DNA of 33,647 bases from an uncultured Ectothiorhodospiraceae bacterium (GTDB taxonomy: Bacteria; Pseudomonadota; Gammaproteobacteria; S012-40). Position 1 is the first letter of the stretch. Every line of letters starts with the position of its first letter. Positions 9,001-16,309 of the stretch are shown one piece after another. Position numbers and translations under genes: made by a program. The notes below the pieces were generated by a model. It made no database searches. It was given only the letters and a program-made list of their open reading frames with translations, and had not been told where the DNA came from. The stretch is taken from contig CALZJE010000046.1 of the NCBI GenBank assembly GCA_945787715.1, positions 1 to 33,647 of the forward strand. Direction: 5' to 3'.

Positions 9001-9726
9001 TACAGGGATTTCTTGTAATTTCTTGTTGTCCATCCTTGTTCTTGTAAGGTAAGAAGTGCTTGCTATATTCAACAAGGAATTTTGAAGACTTTCTATGCTT
9101 TCGTTCTTATGGTTTTGTAGCGTGTTTAATGTCGTTTCTTTAACATCATCACCTTTTTCACTTTTTTCTATCTTGCTCATAAGCGTATCAACACGTTCTA
9201 CAAAGTCTACAAACTGCTCAAAAAAATATTCCCTGTCGCTACGATAGGCCTCTGATTTTTTAAATACCTTTGCATGGGAGTCTCTTTCATTATAAAAAAT
9301 GATTTTTCCCTCGCCTAGGTGTCGAATGCCCAGTTTAAAGTTCTTGCTTAAAGTTGAAAGTGTTCGTTGTCCATAGTCAGCCAGTATCGTACTTGATATG
9401 ATGGCCCGTAAATATTCTGATATATCTTCCACTTGGACATTAAGAAATATAGGCTTAGTGAGGTAGCCGTCCGAGGTAGACATACTCCATCTATATTCTT
9501 TTATATGTCGTAGCTCATCACTAGGTATTTCTTTGAGTTTAGATATCCAATCCGTATCATTACTTTTAAATGTAAGTATTCTTTTTGGTGAAAAAACGAT
9601 ACTAAGTTTGAATGAGATATTTTTCATATCCTTTATCACGAAAAAGCTCTCTTCACTTACTTCTTGAGCCGCAGCCACAGATCCAAAAATTAATGACATC
9701 AGGATTGTTAATATTTTTTTTATCAT
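6040..9726 (-). CDS. Large secreted protein with internal duplication and TPR-like C-terminus
   Basis: This 1228-residue protein has a signal peptide (MIKKILTILMSLIFGSVAAA, then QEVSEE) and is predicted periplasmic or exported. Residues about 30-435 and 459-876 are diverged copies of one another. The best-matching segments, about 256-306 and 685-735, are identical at roughly 23 of 51 positions by eye (shared HLI, SF, NA, IKR, LQ, AF). A charged, probably coiled-coil stretch follows around 1000-1045. The end (about 1170-1222: NIACYYATHNDKKKLLPAI, then SDSDFKAYWEDEDFKALM) resembles the terminal motif of tetratricopeptide proteins. The ATG at 9726 has AGGA five bases upstream. It is very Lys/Glu-rich and mostly helical. 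It is the middle gene of a leftward cluster with 9758-10324 and the broken 5088-6000 gene. Function is unknown; a helical scaffold is likely. Confidence 0.75.
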   Translation of the reverse strand: MIKKILTILMSLIFGSVAAAQEVSEESFFVIKDMKNISFKLSIVFSPKRILTFKSNDTDWISKLKEIPSDELRHIKEYRWSMSTSDGYLTKPIFLNVQVEDISEYLRAIISSTILADYGQRTLSTLSKNFKLGIRHLGEGKIIFYNERDSHAKVFKKSEAYRSDREYFFEQFVDFVERVDTLMSKIEKSEKGDDVKETTLNTLQNHKNESIESLQNSLLNIASTSYLTRTRMDNKKLQEIPVLDEILNSKISELNEETLLHLITISFSIENANQSFVFTSLIIKEAIKRQSVRLQTAIADAFMNSQACFLMGECQVATPISMILVNKYFYDFDEAVLAKLLLGINLRLSREVYYEDTINELFYAYFEMTDNPELSQRIIRRFRSFMSDLVKDQLSDDAFYKMIEKLTVNPKNKEIQKDLEMLRTDFDEMWKDYHGETYLKIHDKPNLPAGIKKLIPITNIKYEVTFKREGKEDLTLDASSERAWGFYKDSSRRDEELNKKINSGELMFPKEVTFSMCLDDITFAKEVRVKDFFNFFRSFDSADLTVNSTRHVLTLDPAFSLGLSKIFEDTIIIYNAKENAEVAYRIDKDKFPNLRNELDFLRHQLMQNSDGKLYDNSPDKKKIFAIFENYKNEKLESIEKAILSIIYIENTFSEFLKRPEIKGERDSIAPFDTMVEANISKFSPETMTHLIDLSFFNDNASNNYAFSFLLAEEIIKRKSLPLQAAFAEAFLSTQSGPTSVGTNLIFHDALINEYFPRFEEDVIVTLILAATKWNMSINADKNDIGHLFFAYLTDAKDLEQAKKVIGKFKAYAFEEMHKYYDEHMDYKDYKVPEVEEFWHGQHIYRLVKKLGENKNSEVASPLVDTLKGDLLEAWEEIKRSDIRATRKLLNRMIHKMDKDELSSIQFSSEVLRQNGRSIDYRKIDFDLFYELLQKLITDNYGGYEGIKHGLFDLLAEYDAKRLEDRLIVDIKRSSRFKRNTFELFSWFEEIDNDKREYLHDLMAIVKAVYAGKSREFALKEQAEKRRLNEIKKREEAKKWESSALRTEYNKAYKKQIPLEDFLNYTKKLAEKSQHVKEYAFRFADYTTKIMIQNIKENDFVNAKKIFYHYINNLLPLAGDDRKSTDVASNGLVLGLLSKDEALNHTIFDKLLGSDFQIHSIDNEILLFNIACYYATHNDKKKLLPAIRQALFLGKPVESFLSDSDFKAYWEDEDFKALMNTTKLDKEKR

Positions 9727-9757
9727 ATTCCTATATAACTTTACGATTCGGATTGAT

Positions 9758-10324
9758 TTAAAGTGATTTACACATCATTAAATTTACGGGATAGAGCATT
9801 TTTACTATTTCTTTTAGGCGCTCATCTGCCATGGTTTTTCGATTCGTTGCTTCTTCAGCGTTCACACCATTTGGGTGAGCGTTCAAATATCCATTTATTT
9901 CCCTTAGTACTTTTTCTAAATAGCGCTGCTGCAATGTGAGTTTAGTAGTGCCTTCATATTCTTCCCAAGCTTTTTGAGCGTATGTGTAGTCTGAATTATC
10001 TTTTTCCGCACTCGCTACTTTCTGCCATTCGATCAGCAAAGTATTTAATTTCTCATTATTAGGGTACTTATTAACTACACCCTCCAATTCTGGTAATGCC
10101 GCATATGCTGGCTGGCTCATATCGGAAAATACATTAACAAGCGAACTCTCAATATCACCTAGCGCAATGATGCCGATTCCGTGTTTAAATGCTGCATAGT
10201 TGTATATAGTCAAAAGAGTTGCTGAAGGAACTGATTCTGAATAGACGCCCCTATACATATCTTTTTTACCCGGTATGGGTGAGATGTCAAACTCGATTGG
10301 CTCATTTGACGCAATAATATGCAT
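9758..10324 (-). CDS. Hypothetical protein, possibly truncated at its N-terminus
   Basis: This 188-residue reading frame from ATG 10324 has no recognised family. The C-terminal half is helical (from about residue 100, QKVASAEKDNS onward, through LQQRYLEKVLREINGYL). The frame stays open 25 codons upstream of the ATG to a TAG at 10400-10402, with protein-like sequence (EKAFNQGDWGYKNRP) but no ATG, GTG or TTG. The true start may therefore have been lost, and the gene may be a 5'-truncated remnant. It is 31 bases upstream of the 1228-residue gene and in the same direction, so the two are probably co-transcribed. Confidence 0.5.
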   Translation of the reverse strand: MHIIASNEPIEFDISPIPGKKDMYRGVYSESVPSATLLTIYNYAAFKHGIGIIALGDIESSLVNVFSDMSQPAYAALPELEGVVNKYPNNEKLNTLLIEWQKVASAEKDNSDYTYAQKAWEEYEGTTKLTLQQRYLEKVLREINGYLNAHPNGVNAEEATNRKTMADERLKEIVKMLYPVNLMMCKSL

Positions 10325-10715
10325 GGGACGATTTTTATACCCCCAGTCTCCCTGATTAAAAGCTTTTTCCTTTTCATTAACTAGTACTTCACACCATAAC
10401 TAAGCAAACTATTGGCCTAAATTACCGATAGCGGCGTTGCGCGCACACTAAAACCCAATCCCCAAACACTTTGGGTATAGCAAACAATATATCGCATTAT
10501 ATAAAAAATGAATGAAATCTACTACATAGAACGAGAATTGCGATCTGATTAATGACCCATTTGTTTTTCAAGAATCTAAAGGGCACCTCCGGTTGTGATC
10601 TTTTCCGGAATAACTCGGTGGAGAAATAGGAGGGAACCTGGATCGACACTTTAATCTTGGTCGACTTAGACCCTAGATAACTTGAGAGGATAGAAGTTTT
10701 GGGCAAAAGTATATC
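10325..10715. other. Intergenic, no supported gene
   Basis: About 390 bases between the leftward cluster and the RAYT remnant. A 69-codon frame on the minus strand (10497-10706) and short plus-strand frames show no recognisable family or good ribosome binding site. The region may include degraded mobile DNA, and any promoter for the 10324-5088 cluster should be here, but no convincing -35/-10 pair was identified. Confidence 0.5.
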
Positions 10716-10737
10716 ATGTGTCTGCAGTTAGGAAACG

Positions 10738-10791
10738 GAGTCGTGCCGACATTGTTGTATTTTATGATATGCAACAATGCAGACCTTGCGC
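10738..10791. repeat. Palindromic dispersed element, copy B (diverged)
   Basis: Begins GAGTCGTGCCGACATTGTTG, matching the left end of copies A and C. It contains a perfect 8-bp inverted repeat (CATTGTTG ... CAACAATG, 10750-10778) and then AATGCAG as in copy A. The right-hand GC-rich end seen in A and C is degraded. It lies immediately before the RAYT C-terminal remnant. Confidence 0.45.
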
Positions 10792-10796
10792 TAACA

Positions 10797-11030
10797 TATA
10801 TTCCAGATGAAAAGGATTTGAGTGAAATACCACAGCTTCAAAAACGACCGATTGTTAAACCGTTAAGGGATCACAGTGCTAACTCTAATAATCGAGATGA
10901 GGCCATTTTAAAAGTGTTTGAAAGTGGTGGTTATAGTTTGAAGGAAATTGGTGACCATTTTGGATTGCACTATTCTACAGTGAGTCGAATAGTGCGGCAG
11001 AGAGAAAAAATAGCACGGAACGAGACCTAA
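10797..11030 (+). pseudogene. RAYT-type transposase C-terminal remnant with helix-turn-helix tail
   Basis: The in-frame sequence includes KRPIVKPL, NNRDEAI, then GGYSLKEIGDHFGLHYSTVS and RIVRQ. This is the C-terminal helix-turn-helix tail found on a subgroup of REP-associated Y1 transposases (pattern GGYS-x-K-x-IG-x-x-F-G-x-HY-x-x-VSR). The frame nominally opens with an ATG at 10716, but the first 27 codons run through palindromic element B and are not transposase-like. The catalytic domain is absent. The last codons belong to the first copy of a triplicated 44-bp repeat. This remnant differs from the one at 4782-5034, so at least two RAYT insertions left traces here. Confidence 0.75.
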
Positions 11031-11146
11031 CCCTCAAAGACTCAGAGAGAAAAAATAGCACGGAACGAGACCTGACCCTCAAAGATGTGTATGAAAGATG
11101 GGCAGAGAGAAAAAATAGCACGGAACGAGACCTGACCCTCAAAGAT
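10998..11146. repeat. Three direct copies of a 44-bp sequence
   Basis: The unit starts CAGAGAGAAAAAATAGCACG and ends GACCTGACCCTCAAAGAT. Copies start at 10998, 11043 and 11103; the first has one difference (CTAACCC for CTGACCC). Spacers are 1 and about 16 bases, and the second is GTGTATGAAAGATGGG-like. The array joins the RAYT tail to the truncated barrel gene, so it probably arose by repeated slippage or recombination at the transposon end. The spacing is too short and irregular for a CRISPR array. Confidence 0.85.
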
Positions 11147-11151
11147 GAAAG

Positions 11152-11580
11152 ATGCTCAAAGATGCTTTAAACAACCTAAATGTTGGAGTAGTCGCAATGC
11201 AAATAAGGATTCCAGAAGACATGTTTGACGAATATCCTGATGCTGAAGGTAAAGGTTGGAAGGTAGATGTAAAAGGCGTGAAGTTGTTCTTTGATTATCG
11301 CTTTTCAAACCCCGATGAAGGATTAACTTCTGGCCTGTATTTATCTTATGAAGAAATGGAGCTGCAGCGTAGCGGATCTTCTTCCACCATGTGGCAATTG
11401 GGAGAGGCTCTGCGAGTTGGATATGTGTGGCGCCCTAGCGATGGAGGATTTTATTTTATGCCAGCGCTGGCATTTTTAAACAGTCATCGTGTTTCAGGCA
11501 ACAATGAGGTTCGAGGGGAGAAGTTCGATGCTGACTTCACAGGCTTCCAGCCTTCTATTAACTTAGGTTATAGTTTTTGA
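11152..11580 (+). pseudogene. Outer-membrane beta-barrel protein, C-terminal fragment
   Basis: The 142-residue frame has no signal peptide but shows outer-membrane strand patterns (GVKLFFDYRFS, SGLYLSYEEM, ALRVGYVWRPSDGGFYFMPAL) and ends in Phe (SINLGYSF), the usual barrel terminus. It begins right after the 44-bp repeat array, with no Shine-Dalgarno. I read it as the 3' part of a barrel gene whose 5' end was lost when the RAYT-related sequence arrived. It is not closely similar by eye to the intact barrel at 268-1056. Confidence 0.6.
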
Positions 11581-11791
11581 GTTCTACCAAATTCCTTGAG
11601 GAAGGGGGCATGTGAAACAGCTATAATGTTTTTCATTTGTGGATATCCTAGTATTTTAAGTTAATAAAACAAATTAAAAATTGATCAGTTTGGGAATATT
11701 ATGACCCTTATGATGGATTATTAAAACGTCTGGTATTTACGCGGATTCTCCGAACACACTCAAAGAATTCGCGTAAGATTGCAGGGGAATG

Positions 11792-11855
11792 GGGGTCGTG
11801 GCTGCACTATTGTATTTAAAGAACGTCATATATACAGTAATGCTGGCACGACCCC
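11792..11855. repeat. Palindromic dispersed element, copy C
   Basis: 64 bp with perfect 9-bp outer inverted ends (GGGGTCGTG ... CACGACCCC) and further pairing inward (CTGCA with TGCTGG, imperfect). It aligns with copy A through the GGGTCGTG start, CTG, TTGTAT, and CAGTxATGCxGGC near the right end. It lies in the intergenic space between the barrel remnant and the convergent NTF2-like gene. Transcribed, it could form a long hairpin. Confidence 0.7.
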
Positions 11856-11928
11856 GGTGCGCAGTTATTCCATACACTAAAGTTATGATTCTGCACGAGC
11901 TGTACGTAACATCAGATAATGCTATATA

Positions 11929-12360
11929 TTATAAAAACTTAATATCGAGTGCAGCAGCTTGCCATAACTTCCATTCTCCAAACTCTTTTTTAAATATGTA
12001 TATAGTGTTTGTAATATTATCTTGAAACAACGGACCACTGACTTTTACCATTTTTTGTTCAACTCTTGTAATGGCATAATCACCATCTAATGCAATAAAT
12101 CTAAAATTAAGTATTTCACTTTTCACATCAAATACTGGAAACATCTGCTGCATCATCTGAGAGATCTGCATTAAAGCTGGGGATTGGCTATGAAGTGACT
12201 TGATAACTGCTTCATTATTTTCCTTATCCATCGCTACAATGTGCTTTTCAAAAACCTTCTTTAACTCATGTCCAAGCCCTTCAGTAGCCCCAGCAATACC
12301 CGAAAAGAACAAATTTAAACCAAAAATAATACTTACCAAACCAATTGAGTGCTTTTTCAC
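11929..12360 (-). CDS. Secreted NTF2/SnoaL-like protein
   Basis: The product starts at GTG 12360 (VKKHSIGLVSIIFGLNLFF), preceded by TTAAGG at good distance; the frame could open at ATG 12402, but that adds residues before a normal signal peptide. After the signal peptide (cleavage near GIAGA-TEG), the roughly 120-residue mature part has the helix-then-curved-sheet pattern of the NTF2-like fold: HIVAMDKENNEAVIKSLHS, then DYAITRVEQKMVKVSG, and a final strand with EWKLWQAAALDIK. Such domains bind small ligands or act as enzymes, and the sequence does not say which. It is periplasmic or exported and stands alone. Confidence 0.65.
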   Translation of the reverse strand: MKKHSIGLVSIIFGLNLFFSGIAGATEGLGHELKKVFEKHIVAMDKENNEAVIKSLHSQSPALMQISQMMQQMFPVFDVKSEILNFRFIALDGDYAITRVEQKMVKVSGPLFQDNITNTIYIFKKEFGEWKLWQAAALDIKFL

Positions 12361-12402
12361 TATTTTAACCTTAATATATAACGTAAAAATAAACACTAAC
12401 AT

Positions 12403-13180
12403 ATCATTAGGGGTTTAACCAAGTATATTGATAACGGCCAGAATGCATCATAATATATAAAGCTATAATGACATAGCCACTAGGACTATTTGATTTTCGC
12501 ATTAATAAAATAACAATACCCCGATAGTTAAAATAAGGAAGAGCATAAGTATTGCTGCTTATTAAAAATATATCTAACAATGAAATAAACGAGATTGTTT
12601 ACGTTGTCGATTGGCTGTATCGAGAGAGCAACGAAGTTGTTCGTGACTTTAAAAAAGATGAGGGACGCTCCCTCGTAATCGCCTAAAAGGAGGAGATTAC
12701 AAACCACCCAATGCTGCTGAGGTAAAAAGCCTTGGCGGTGAGTGAGCTGGGAAAAGTAGATGGATAATGTACCTGGAAAAGGTGCCTGGCCTGCATAATT
12801 GTTTTTTTAGCAACATTAGGTGATGAATCACGAATTTTTATCCATACGGTCGTCATCTCCTGGCCGGGTGTACTAGTTCAGTAACTGTAATTGAATGTCC
12901 ACAATTCGCGCATTGCTGCCACTCGAAACTCCAAACTGAATATCTCATTCGAAACAATTCCGACCTTACGCGGTCTTTTAGAAAAAGCTTGCGTAGACTT
13001 GAAAAAAACACTGAAAGCGGACATTAGAAAATTGAAAATGAGATCGGAAATATATCATTAATACTAACGATCATTACAATATTTAGGGTGCCCCAAGTTC
13101 AGATTAGTTTGAATATGGTACAACTCACCTGACTCTAAATCTTACGACCCTAAATCTCCCAATATCAGCTAAACCCTTGG
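12403..13180. other. Intergenic, no supported gene
   Basis: About 780 bases. There is a short hairpin at 12660-12674 (GAGGGA-CGC-TCCCTC) without a T-tract, and a coding-like stretch at about 12571-12684 (NEINEIVYVVDWLYRESNEV) lacking a start. Nothing here is long enough or similar enough to a known family to call. It may hold degraded gene or mobile-element sequence. Confidence 0.5.
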
Positions 13181-14011
13181 TCAAGGCTGATCCGGCAGTC
13201 CAATTTCGATGATTGAGGTTCCCCTAGACAAGAAGTTCGCCATGATCGAGATCTGATCAGGTGTAAAATGTTTATTTTGTAGCTCAAGAGATCTCATGTA
13301 CTGTAATCGGCTATGTATGTCCGGTATCCAGATCTGTTCATCAGGATAAATCAAGTGCGGATCACCGCTTCTGAGCAGGTCGCGATTGCGTCTGCCGTCT
13401 TGTCCTCGAAAATCATAAAGTGTTCGCCAAGTCCCAACAGGTGGTCGGAAGCCAATGCGATCAGCGATCCCAGATAGAGTATCTCCTCTTCGGATCTTGT
13501 ACCAAATGGTTCGTTGCTGATCTTCCAGCATTGGCCGATAATTATGGTGAAGGGAGTTGATGAACATGAAATTTCCAGGATCGCCAGTATGGCCAGAACC
13601 ATCCTGGCCACCGTTTATCACGCCGAAGAGGTGGGCGGCCTCATGAATCGCCGTGACACTGATCGTTTTCCCTAATTCATGTGAAATTTCTCGACACACA
13701 GGCTCGCAGGTCCGACAACTCCCTACATCCAGACAATAGTTTCGCCTTCTCAACGCTTCGACATTTACTCTCCCTGTAACCCCTGCAATTCCCGGCCGAT
13801 ACCAGCAACGATCTCGATTAAACTGGTTCCAGTTATAGCTCCTGAGAAATGTCAGGTTATATAAACTGGTACTTGTACCACTCCAATCAATGCTAAGCGC
13901 ACCCGACTGAATTAGACTCGAGAAACCGGCCTCGATTTGCTGACGCACATAATTGGGAAAGGGAACGTATGAGAAATTTTGTATGTTTAGGATTCTAGTC
14001 GTCATCATCAT
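13181..14011 (-). CDS. Zinc metalloprotease-like domain fused to LysM domain
   Basis: A 276-residue protein. Residues 1-150 form a zincin-like domain with HEAAHLFG (His123, Glu124, His127); His141 or Asp144 in SGHTGDPGNFM could complete the zinc site. A cysteine cluster precedes it (C93, C99, C102, C106). Residues about 160-210 are a LysM domain (WYKIRRGDTLSGIADRIG ... IYPDEQIWIP), which binds N-acetylglucosamine-containing glycans such as peptidoglycan. There is no signal peptide or membrane helix. Three ATG codons occur in a row; GGGAG spacing favours the third (14005). The gene seems more GC-rich than its neighbours and lies alone, suggesting transfer. It could be a cell-wall-targeted protease or an injected effector. 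Confidence 0.75.
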   Translation of the reverse strand: MMMTTRILNIQNFSYVPFPNYVRQQIEAGFSSLIQSGALSIDWSGTSTSLYNLTFLRSYNWNQFNRDRCWYRPGIAGVTGRVNVEALRRRNYCLDVGSCRTCEPVCREISHELGKTISVTAIHEAAHLFGVINGGQDGSGHTGDPGNFMFINSLHHNYRPMLEDQQRTIWYKIRRGDTLSGIADRIGFRPPVGTWRTLYDFRGQDGRRNRDLLRSGDPHLIYPDEQIWIPDIHSRLQYMRSLELQNKHFTPDQISIMANFLSRGTSIIEIGLPDQP

Positions 14012-14375
14012 CTCCCGTAGTGAAACTGCAATATCATCTCTCGATTATGGGATTCATGATTTCCGTTCTATGGAAATCGACAAGGTTTCTTCTAAGACTT
14101 GAATGTCGAACGCACGACTGAAGTGAATTGCAGACGTGTGAATCAATCAGATATCAAGTTTGCCATCATTGGTAGATTGATCATCCAAATTTATGTCTGT
14201 ACATCAATAGGTTTAAGAGCAGGATTGCGTTGAAAAATAAACAGAAAAAATTGCAGATTAAATCTAGTGTCTGTCGATATCACTATGCTCTTTTTATATA
14301 TTATAGTTCAATCTGAGCAGATGATAGGTAAAATTGATTTGTATAACTCACGAGGCAAAATATTTGCTTGGTCGT
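14012..14375. other. Intergenic, no gene seen
   Basis: AT-rich stretch between the metalloprotease gene and the IS30 remnant. No reading frame with a ribosome binding site or recognisable family was found. Upstream signals for the metalloprotease gene must lie here but no clear promoter was identified. Confidence 0.5.
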
Positions 14376-14641
14376 TTAGGGACAGCGCCCTAGTTTATTT
14401 GAAACAGTGCGTAAAGATAAATGACTAGCAATATCTTTTGATATTTCTTCAAGCTCTGAAAGCGCTGACCTTGATCGCTGCCGAGTGAAAGAACTAAATC
14501 CTCCGTTAAGGGGGGTAACTGGTAAAAACATCAAGGATGACAGTTTTCAAATTCTTGACCAATTTAGTTTAGAGATTCTCCACGTCGCCAGCGATCCCAC
14601 ATCACATATTTCTGTTCAGCGATATGTTTCAAACTTGACTC
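14376..14641 (-). pseudogene. IS30-family transposase N-terminal remnant
   Basis: Minus-strand translation gives AEQKYVMWDRWRRGESLN, stop, IGQEFENCHP, stop, CFYQLPP, and after a one-base shift at a run of six C residues GGFSSFTRQRSRSALSELEE, ISKDIASHLSLRTVSNKLGR. This matches the N-terminal helix-turn-helix region of IS30-family transposases (pattern W-x-RW-x-x-GESL-x-x-IG, then GGI-x-x, then L-x-x-x-EREEIS-x-x-I). Two stops and a frameshift mark it as dead, and the catalytic DDE part is missing. Confidence 0.7.
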
Positions 14642-14794
14642 GTTAATAAAGAAATGCGATATTTATTTAATGCGCTCCTCATGCGCAACTCATCCGCAGA
14701 AAGGGCAGAGCCCAACGAGGAATTAACACTTACATTGCAATCGTAAATACGATTTTTTGACCGTTAGGCGGGTACGGTAATTAAGGAGAATCGT

Positions 14795-16309
14795 ATGTCA
14801 CACAACAACGACACCATCGTTGGTCATTTAGCTTCGCATGAGTTGTATCAAAGTAATTTAGAAAATGCTAAACAGTTATTAAAAGACTACTTTGAAGGTA
14901 GATCCAGTGCTATTGAGCAATTCAAAGAGAATCATCCATTCGGTAAACAAGCAGACTTTACGCCGAATTTGCAAGATGCCCATTTACTCATTGCGGGAAA
15001 AAATGTACGAATCAAAAAACTTTCATTAGAAAAACTCAAGAAAGAAGCGAAAGACCTACTCAGGGCAATTAAGTCACAATCACCAACGGCAATAACCCGC
15101 ATAAAGAACAACCACCCCAGGGGAGAAAACTGTCAACTTTATACAATAAAACTTGCCGATGCTCAGTCTATTATCGCTCGAGAAAACGGGCTATCCAGCT
15201 GGGCTAAGTTAAAACACCATTTCAATATCATTGAACTCGCACAAACGCATTTAAAATCTCCGCACCTTACTTTAGATCATGATATGAAAACACTACATAT
15301 TCGTTGTGGTGACGACATCCGAAAAGCCATCGAGGATAGTGGTTTTAGTGGTGACTTTCTAGAGATTACAAACCCTTTCTCCCAAGGGCCTGTTCCTCAT
15401 TTTGAACCGTTAGACGAGTTTATCGAAACGCGCGCACAATTTGTATTAGAAAATTATGCACCAGATATTCCCAAAGAATTTGGTGATCGAGCACAAAACT
15501 CTGCCACAGAATTCCGCGAAATAGAAAAGCAGCTACGGCAGTTACCCAATGACTACCGACGTATTACAGTTTGGTTTGAACACGATCCTTTTGATCAACT
15601 TTGCCTCGCTTATATTCTGGCTCATTTATCAAACCAGAATTTGAACGGCTGCAAAGTCGAGCTAATTCAAGCAAGTAAATTCCCTGGTATTAAGAAATTT
15701 GTCAGCATTGGCTATTTAGGTGAATATCCTGAAGGGTTGATCATGTTGTGGCAACAGCGTGTAACTGTTACCCCGGCAATGATTGCATTTGGCACACGTT
15801 GCTGGGATGCTTTTACCTCTAAAACACCTCATGAGATTTATCAGCTCACTCAGGAAAAATCTCCACTACCAGTTCTGCAATCCGCATTAATACGAACGCT
15901 ACAAGAACTCCCTTGGAAGGGAAACGGACTCAGCTTAACCGAACACCTTACTCTAGAAATTGTTAAACGAGAATCACAGATCAACTTAGCTAAAACTTTT
16001 CATTTTCTCAACACAGAAATCGAACCAATGCCTTATCTCGGAAACATTATGTTCTTAGCCATTGCGAAAAACTTATGGAAGTATGATGTAAACGCGTTAG
16101 ATATTGTATCAACAGATGAAAGCGAGCCAGCCATGTCGCGAGAAACTCTTGTGATAAATGAGCTAGGGAATAAGCTGTTAAAGAATAATGCAAACTGGTT
16201 AGAGGTTTGTGATAAAAAGTACCAACGATGGATAGGTAACACGCGAATCTCACCCAACAAAAAGAACTGGTATTGGTGTGATAAGACCAAACAACCGATA
16301 TTTAAATAG
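14795..16309 (+). CDS. DUF1835-domain protein with duplicated N-terminal helical motif
   Basis: A 504-residue cytoplasmic protein. The central part, from about residue 166, is DUF1835-like (LHIRCGDDIRKAIEDSGFSG, then DFLEITNPFSQGPVP). It has the family-typical WFEHDPFDQLCLAYILAHL around 260-280 and a C-terminal region of the DUF3658 sort. The N-terminal 150 residues contain two copies of one motif: about 24-72 (AKQLLKDYFEGRSSAIEQFK, NHP ... LQDAHLLIAGKN) and 85-141 (AKDLLRAIKSQSPTAITRIK, NHP ... LADAQSIIARENGLSSWAKL). The ATG at 14795 follows TAAGGAG. The biochemical role of DUF1835 is not established to my knowledge. The gene stands alone and is intact. Confidence 0.75.
   Translation: MSHNNDTIVGHLASHELYQSNLENAKQLLKDYFEGRSSAIEQFKENHPFGKQADFTPNLQDAHLLIAGKNVRIKKLSLEKLKKEAKDLLRAIKSQSPTAITRIKNNHPRGENCQLYTIKLADAQSIIARENGLSSWAKLKHHFNIIELAQTHLKSPHLTLDHDMKTLHIRCGDDIRKAIEDSGFSGDFLEITNPFSQGPVPHFEPLDEFIETRAQFVLENYAPDIPKEFGDRAQNSATEFREIEKQLRQLPNDYRRITVWFEHDPFDQLCLAYILAHLSNQNLNGCKVELIQASKFPGIKKFVSIGYLGEYPEGLIMLWQQRVTVTPAMIAFGTRCWDAFTSKTPHEIYQLTQEKSPLPVLQSALIRTLQELPWKGNGLSLTEHLTLEIVKRESQINLAKTFHFLNTEIEPMPYLGNIMFLAIAKNLWKYDVNALDIVSTDESEPAMSRETLVINELGNKLLKNNANWLEVCDKKYQRWIGNTRISPNKKNWYWCDKTKQPIFK

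Noticed and set aside
10497-10706. 69-codon minus-strand frame
   Set aside because: No ribosome binding site, no recognisable family, in a region bordered by mobile-element remnants.
10998-11146. Possible short CRISPR array
   Set aside because: Spacers are 1 and about 16 bases, the first unit is coding for a transposase tail, and no cas genes are present.
11789-12025. 78-codon plus-strand frame
   Set aside because: It runs through palindromic element C and then antisense to the NTF2-like gene, so it is an artefact of the palindrome.
12660-12674. GAGGGA-CGC-TCCCTC hairpin as a terminator
   Set aside because: No T-tract on either side and no gene ending nearby.
14709-14774. attC-like ends (GCCCAACG ... 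CGTTAGGC) upstream of the DUF1835 gene
   Set aside because: The outer boxes fit the integron recombination-site consensus, but the inner boxes do not pair and there is no matching site after the gene or integrase nearby. Probably coincidence.
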